Below are positions 61,456 to 64,000 of a stretch of 64,000 nucleotides of DNA, piece after piece (the first letter of the stretch is position 1; each line of letters opens with the position of its first letter). The notes below the pieces were generated by a model. It was not told where the DNA came from and did no database searches. It saw only the letters and a program-made list of their open reading frames with translations. The translations under genes were made by a program, and so were the position numbers. Origin of the DNA: Prescottella equi (lineage in GTDB: Bacteria > Actinomycetota > Actinomycetes > Mycobacteriales > Mycobacteriaceae); assembly GCF_020171745.1 (NCBI RefSeq), contig NZ_JAIVAH010000022.1:124001-188000 (forward strand). The letters are read 5' to 3'.

Positions 61456-62526
61456 ATGAGCGGACAGCGGGACACGGACTTCGACGCACTCCTCGTGCTC
61501 TCCTTCGGGGGACCGGAGAAGCCCGAGGACGTGATGCCGTTCCTCGAGAACGTCACCCGGGGTCGGGGCGTGCCGCCCGAGCGTCTCGCCGCGGTCGCCG
61601 AGCACTACATGCACTTCGGTGGTGTGTCCCCGATCAACGCCCTCAATCGCGACATCATCGCGCGCCTCGAGGCCGAATTGCAGGGCGCCGGAATCGATCT
61701 GCCGGTCTACTTCGGCAACCGTAACTGGCACCCGATGGTGGAGGACACGGTCGCCCGCATGCGTGACGACGGTGTCCGCAACGCGCTCGTGTTCCCGACG
61801 TCGGCGTGGGGCGGCTACTCCGGGTGCCGCCAGTACGACGAGGACATCGCGCGGGCGCGTACCGCGGTCGGTGCGGACGCGCCGACGCTGGCGAAGCTGC
61901 GCCAGTACTACGACCACCCGTTGATGGTCGCCGCGTTCGCGGACGCGATCCGTGCTGCGCGCGAAGAGCTTTCGGAGGACGTCCGGGATCGCGCCCGGTT
62001 GGTGTTCACCGCGCACTCGGTGCCCGTCGCGGCCGATGTGAACGCCGGTCCGCCGGCCGAGGGCGGCAACCTGTACAGCCGCCAGGTCGCCGACGCGTCC
62101 CGCCTGTGCGCCGAGGCCGCCGGCATCGACGACTTCGACCTGGTGTGGCAGTCGCGCTCCGGTCCGCCGCAGGTGCCGTGGCTTGACCCCGACATCTGCG
62201 ACCATCTCGACACCGTCGCGGCGTCGGGCGCGCCCGCGGTGATCGTGTGCCCGGTCGGGTTCGTGTCGGACCACCTCGAGGTGGTGTGGGACCTCGACAC
62301 CGAGGCCCGCGACAAGGCGGCCGAACTGGGAATCGAGTTCGCGCGCGTCGCGACACCGGGCACGGATCCTCGGTTCCCGCAGATGATTCGGGAACTCGTG
62401 GAGGAACGCCGCACCGGCGCCGCCCCGGCTCGACTGGGTCGGGAACCGCTGCTGGGCGCGACGGTCGACGGGTTGCCCTGCGCGGTGAACTGCTGTGCGC
62501 CGGCGCGTCGTCCGGGCGGAAACTAG
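61456..62526 (+). CDS. cpfC: Coproporphyrin III ferrochelatase
   Basis: 356 residues (HemH-type, actinobacterial coproporphyrin-dependent). Motifs: [16 protein letters not shown] at the start, His187 in VFTAHSVP as the metal-insertion ligand, and cysteines Cys124, Cys342, Cys346 and Cys347 (C-terminal PCAVNCCAP), the [2Fe-2S] ligands found in actinobacterial ferrochelatases. Inserts iron into coproporphyrin III. Start at ATG 61456; the frame is open upstream but residues there are not family-like. Depends on Fe-S assembly like acn. Confidence 0.94.
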   Translation: MSGQRDTDFDALLVLSFGGPEKPEDVMPFLENVTRGRGVPPERLAAVAEHYMHFGGVSPINALNRDIIARLEAELQGAGIDLPVYFGNRNWHPMVEDTVARMRDDGVRNALVFPTSAWGGYSGCRQYDEDIARARTAVGADAPTLAKLRQYYDHPLMVAAFADAIRAAREELSEDVRDRARLVFTAHSVPVAADVNAGPPAEGGNLYSRQVADASRLCAEAAGIDDFDLVWQSRSGPPQVPWLDPDICDHLDTVAASGAPAVIVCPVGFVSDHLEVVWDLDTEARDKAAELGIEFARVATPGTDPRFPQMIRELVEERRTGAAPARLGREPLLGATVDGLPCAVNCCAPARRPGGN

Positions 62527-62538
62527 AGAGATCGGTGC

Positions 62539-62569
62539 TTGACCTCAATCCACGTTGAGGTTCTAGGTT
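62539..62569 (+). promoter_or_regulatory. SoxR/MerR-type promoter with 19-bp spacer
   Basis: TTGACC (62539-62544) and TAGGTT (62564-62569) are 19 bases apart, the spacing of MerR-family-activated promoters, and the spacer holds ACCTCAA-N6-TTGAGGT (62542-62548 with 62555-62561), the SoxR-type half-sites CCTCAA/TTGAGG. The -10 box is at -12 to -7 from the ATG at 62576. Confidence 0.8.
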
Positions 62570-62575
62570 CGCGGA

Positions 62576-62884
62576 ATGACCGAGATTCTGCGTATCGACA
62601 AGTTCCACGTCCCCGAGGCGTCCCTGCACGAGTTCTTGGCAAAGGTAGGGGAGACCCACGAGGTGCTGGGGCGCTTGGACGGCCTCGTCGCGAACGATGT
62701 CGTCCGGTTGCAGGAGGGCGAGAGCCACTTCAATGTGGTCACCGTCGTGAAGTGGAGGGACCGGCATTCATACGATTCGGCCGGGCGGATGATGGCCGAA
62801 CGTGCCCGGACCACCGGATTCGACAGGACCGTGTTCTGGGAACGCCTCGGCGTCGAAGCGGATCTGGGGACTTACACGACGTAG
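62576..62884 (+). CDS. Small ferredoxin-like-fold (antibiotic-monooxygenase-type) protein
   Basis: 102 residues resembling the dimeric alpha-beta barrel (ABM) family: ILRIDKFHVPEASLHEFLAKV, VRLQEGESHFNVVTVVKWRDRHSYDSAGRMM. Members include small monooxygenases and isomerases acting on quinones or aromatic compounds. Behind a SoxR-type promoter, so redox-cycling compounds are likely inducers. ATG is placed at the predicted transcription start, giving a leaderless mRNA. Confidence 0.75.
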   Translation: MTEILRIDKFHVPEASLHEFLAKVGETHEVLGRLDGLVANDVVRLQEGESHFNVVTVVKWRDRHSYDSAGRMMAERARTTGFDRTVFWERLGVEADLGTYTT

Positions 62885-62945
62885 GCTGTCGTCGTCCACC
62901 GGCCTGTTTCCGGATGGAAACCATCGGGCCGACTATGTTGTTCGG

Positions 62946-63428
62946 GTGCAGGACAGCCTCTATCACCGCTTCGAGTTCACGTTCATCGTTCCGCTGCTGA
63001 CGGTGTCGCGGGAGGCCGCGATCGCGGACGAGTTCGACGTGAGTGTCCGCGATCAGGGTGGCCTGCAGTTGCTGACCGTGGCGGCCGAGGGAATGCGCTG
63101 TGCGACGGCGGGAATGAGCCTGGTCGATCAACTCGTCGCGCACGGGGTGACGCCGGAACGCACCCACCCCGATCTCGTCACCCGTCAGGACGTCGCGGAC
63201 CGCGCCGGCGTGACCCGTCAGGCGGTGGGGCAGTGGGTGCGCGGGGTCCGGCAGCGCGGGACACCGTTCCCGGTGCCGTTCAACACCGTCTCCGGCGGCA
63301 TCTGGCTGTGGGGTGACGTGTACGCGTGGTTGCGGCAGCACGACTACGGCCGAGACACCGGGATGCTCTATCCCACGCTCGACGAGCACGTGCGCATCGA
63401 CCGGCACATCGTGATGAACCACCGCTGA
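62946..63428 (+). CDS. Small HTH-type DNA-binding protein, unrecognised
   Basis: 160 residues from GTG 62946. The N-terminal part (RFEFTFIVPLLTVSREAAIAD) is not recognised; residues about 80-110 hold an HTH, TRQDVADRAGVTRQAVGQWVRGVRQ, followed by PFPVPFNTVSGGIWLWGDVYAWLRQ. TATGTT at 62934-62939 lies at -12 to -7 from the GTG, which supports the start and suggests a leaderless message. A frame is open upstream to 62802 without family support. Function unknown. Confidence 0.7.
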   Translation: MQDSLYHRFEFTFIVPLLTVSREAAIADEFDVSVRDQGGLQLLTVAAEGMRCATAGMSLVDQLVAHGVTPERTHPDLVTRQDVADRAGVTRQAVGQWVRGVRQRGTPFPVPFNTVSGGIWLWGDVYAWLRQHDYGRDTGMLYPTLDEHVRIDRHIVMNHR

Positions 63429-63449
63429 TCACAGCGGCCGCCGGGGGCG

Positions 63450-64000
63450 TCAGGCGCGGTGCGCATCCCGCGCGGAGGCGGACACCGCGGCCACCCGTGC
63501 GGTTCGGACCGCGGACCACAGTGGTCGCAGCAGTTCCTCGCGGGCCCCGGCGCTGGACGCGGACGGTGCCTCGGTCGGCGAATCGTGTTCCGCGACGGAC
63601 AGAATCGTCGCCACTTGGTCGGCCGAGTCGAGGATGCGAAGGGCCCGCGTCGGGATCGAATCGGGGTAACGGTGGTGGGCGCGGTCGTCGAGTGCCTCGG
63701 CGATGCGGCGGCGGGGATCGCCGTCGGCCCGGCCCGTCCGCACCGACGACAACTGCAGCAGCGCGTCCGCGGCGTCACGGATCGCTTCGCGCATCGCGTA
63801 CTCGGCCTCGCCCAGACCGGTGTGTTCGGTGACCGCGGGCACCGCCGCGATCGCGTGGACCGTCCAGCGCAGCACGTCCGGCCCCTCCACGACGGGGACC
63901 AGTCCGATCCCGGGCTGTCCGGGTTCGCCGACGATCACGCCCTCCTCGGCGGCGAGCGCGGCCCGCGCGAACTCGGTGCCGGCGGGCAGGCCCCGCACGT
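63450..64000 (-). CDS. Rv1486c-like conserved protein, N-terminus outside window
   Basis: The frame enters from the right edge; the visible 180 or so residues end at 63450. It is Ala/Arg-rich, helical and soluble, e.g. EAEYAMREAIRDAADALLQL and RILDSADQVATILSVAEHD. A start at 63998 (GTG) is visible but an upstream start is more likely. Identity is suggested by position after the ferrochelatase, as in M. tuberculosis. The C-terminal residues VRTARVAAVSASARDAHRA are typical of a real end. Confidence 0.6.
   Translation of the reverse strand, partial: VRGLPAGTEFARAALAAEEGVIVGEPGQPGIGLVPVVEGPDVLRWTVHAIAAVPAVTEHTGLGEAEYAMREAIRDAADALLQLSSVRTGRADGDPRRRIAEALDDRAHHRYPDSIPTRALRILDSADQVATILSVAEHDSPTEAPSASSAGAREELLRPLWSAVRTARVAAVSASARDAHRA

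Overview
The window is high-GC actinobacterial chromosome. Gene content and order match the Mycobacteriales, and the closest fit is Rhodococcus/Prescottella: the order whiA - gap - pgk - tpiA - secG, pgl - opcA - zwf - tal - tkt / ctaB, qor, ctaA, ABC transporter, mptB, sufR-sufBDCSU-sufT, ABC-F, acnR-acn, ripA, moxR-DUF58-VWA, fabG1-inhA-hemH follows, with insertions and losses, the Mycobacterium tuberculosis Rv1422-Rv1486c region. The carotenoid cyclase gene and the SufB without an intein argue for Rhodococcus rather than M. tuberculosis itself. The genus call is inference from gene order and protein character.

Layout. 1-5 kb: end of yvcK, whiA, then the lower-glycolysis operon gap-pgk-tpiA closed by a strong intrinsic terminator. 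5-9.7 kb: an insertion relative to the mycobacterial order, with an FAD oxidoreductase divergent from a LysR regulator, two tandem secreted tyrosine-phosphatase-like proteins, and two very small genes (31 and 45 codons). 9.9-17.1 kb: secG, a PPOX-fold protein, ppc, a Na+/H+ antiporter, and a MarR / alpha-beta hydrolase divergent pair sharing a palindromic operator. 17.4-23.8 kb: a minus-strand pentose-phosphate operon (tkt-tal-zwf-opcA-pgl). 24-32.7 kb: heme A biosynthesis (ctaB, ctaA), a quinone oxidoreductase, a secreted repeat protein, a two-gene ABC exporter and mptB. 32.8-39.3 kb: sufR and the complete SUF iron-sulfur operon. 39.3-45.7 kb: a truncated DUF1990 gene running into ku, a secreted phosphodiesterase, a lycopene-cyclase/SDR pair, an ABC-F ATPase and a small HTH protein.

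45.7-50.4 kb is the part that looks foreign: a compact three-gene minus-strand operon, visibly poorer in GC than its neighbours, encoding a CoiA-like zinc-site protein, a coiled-coil protein with a degenerate McrB/MoxR-like AAA+ domain, and an unrecognised 337-residue protein. It separates the ABC-F gene from acnR-acn. It is my best candidate for an undescribed system; a conflict or defence role is inference.

50.5-64 kb returns to core genes: acnR-acn with a recognisable AcnR operator, an Rv1476-like membrane protein, ripA, moxR-DUF58-VWA, fabG1-inhA (mycolic/fatty acid synthesis), the coproporphyrin ferrochelatase, a small monooxygenase-like gene behind a SoxR-type 19-bp-spacer promoter, a small HTH protein and the start-truncated end of an Rv1486c-like gene.

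Regulation visible in the sequence: a SufR half-site pair over the sufR start, the AcnR operator upstream of acn, a MarR palindrome, and a recurring arrangement in which a TANNNT-type -10 hexamer lies at -12 to -7 from the start codon (LysR gene, ppc, Rv1455-like gene, fabG1, the SoxR-type gene, the 62946 gene), which predicts leaderless mRNAs. No tRNA, rRNA, CRISPR array or insertion sequence was seen.
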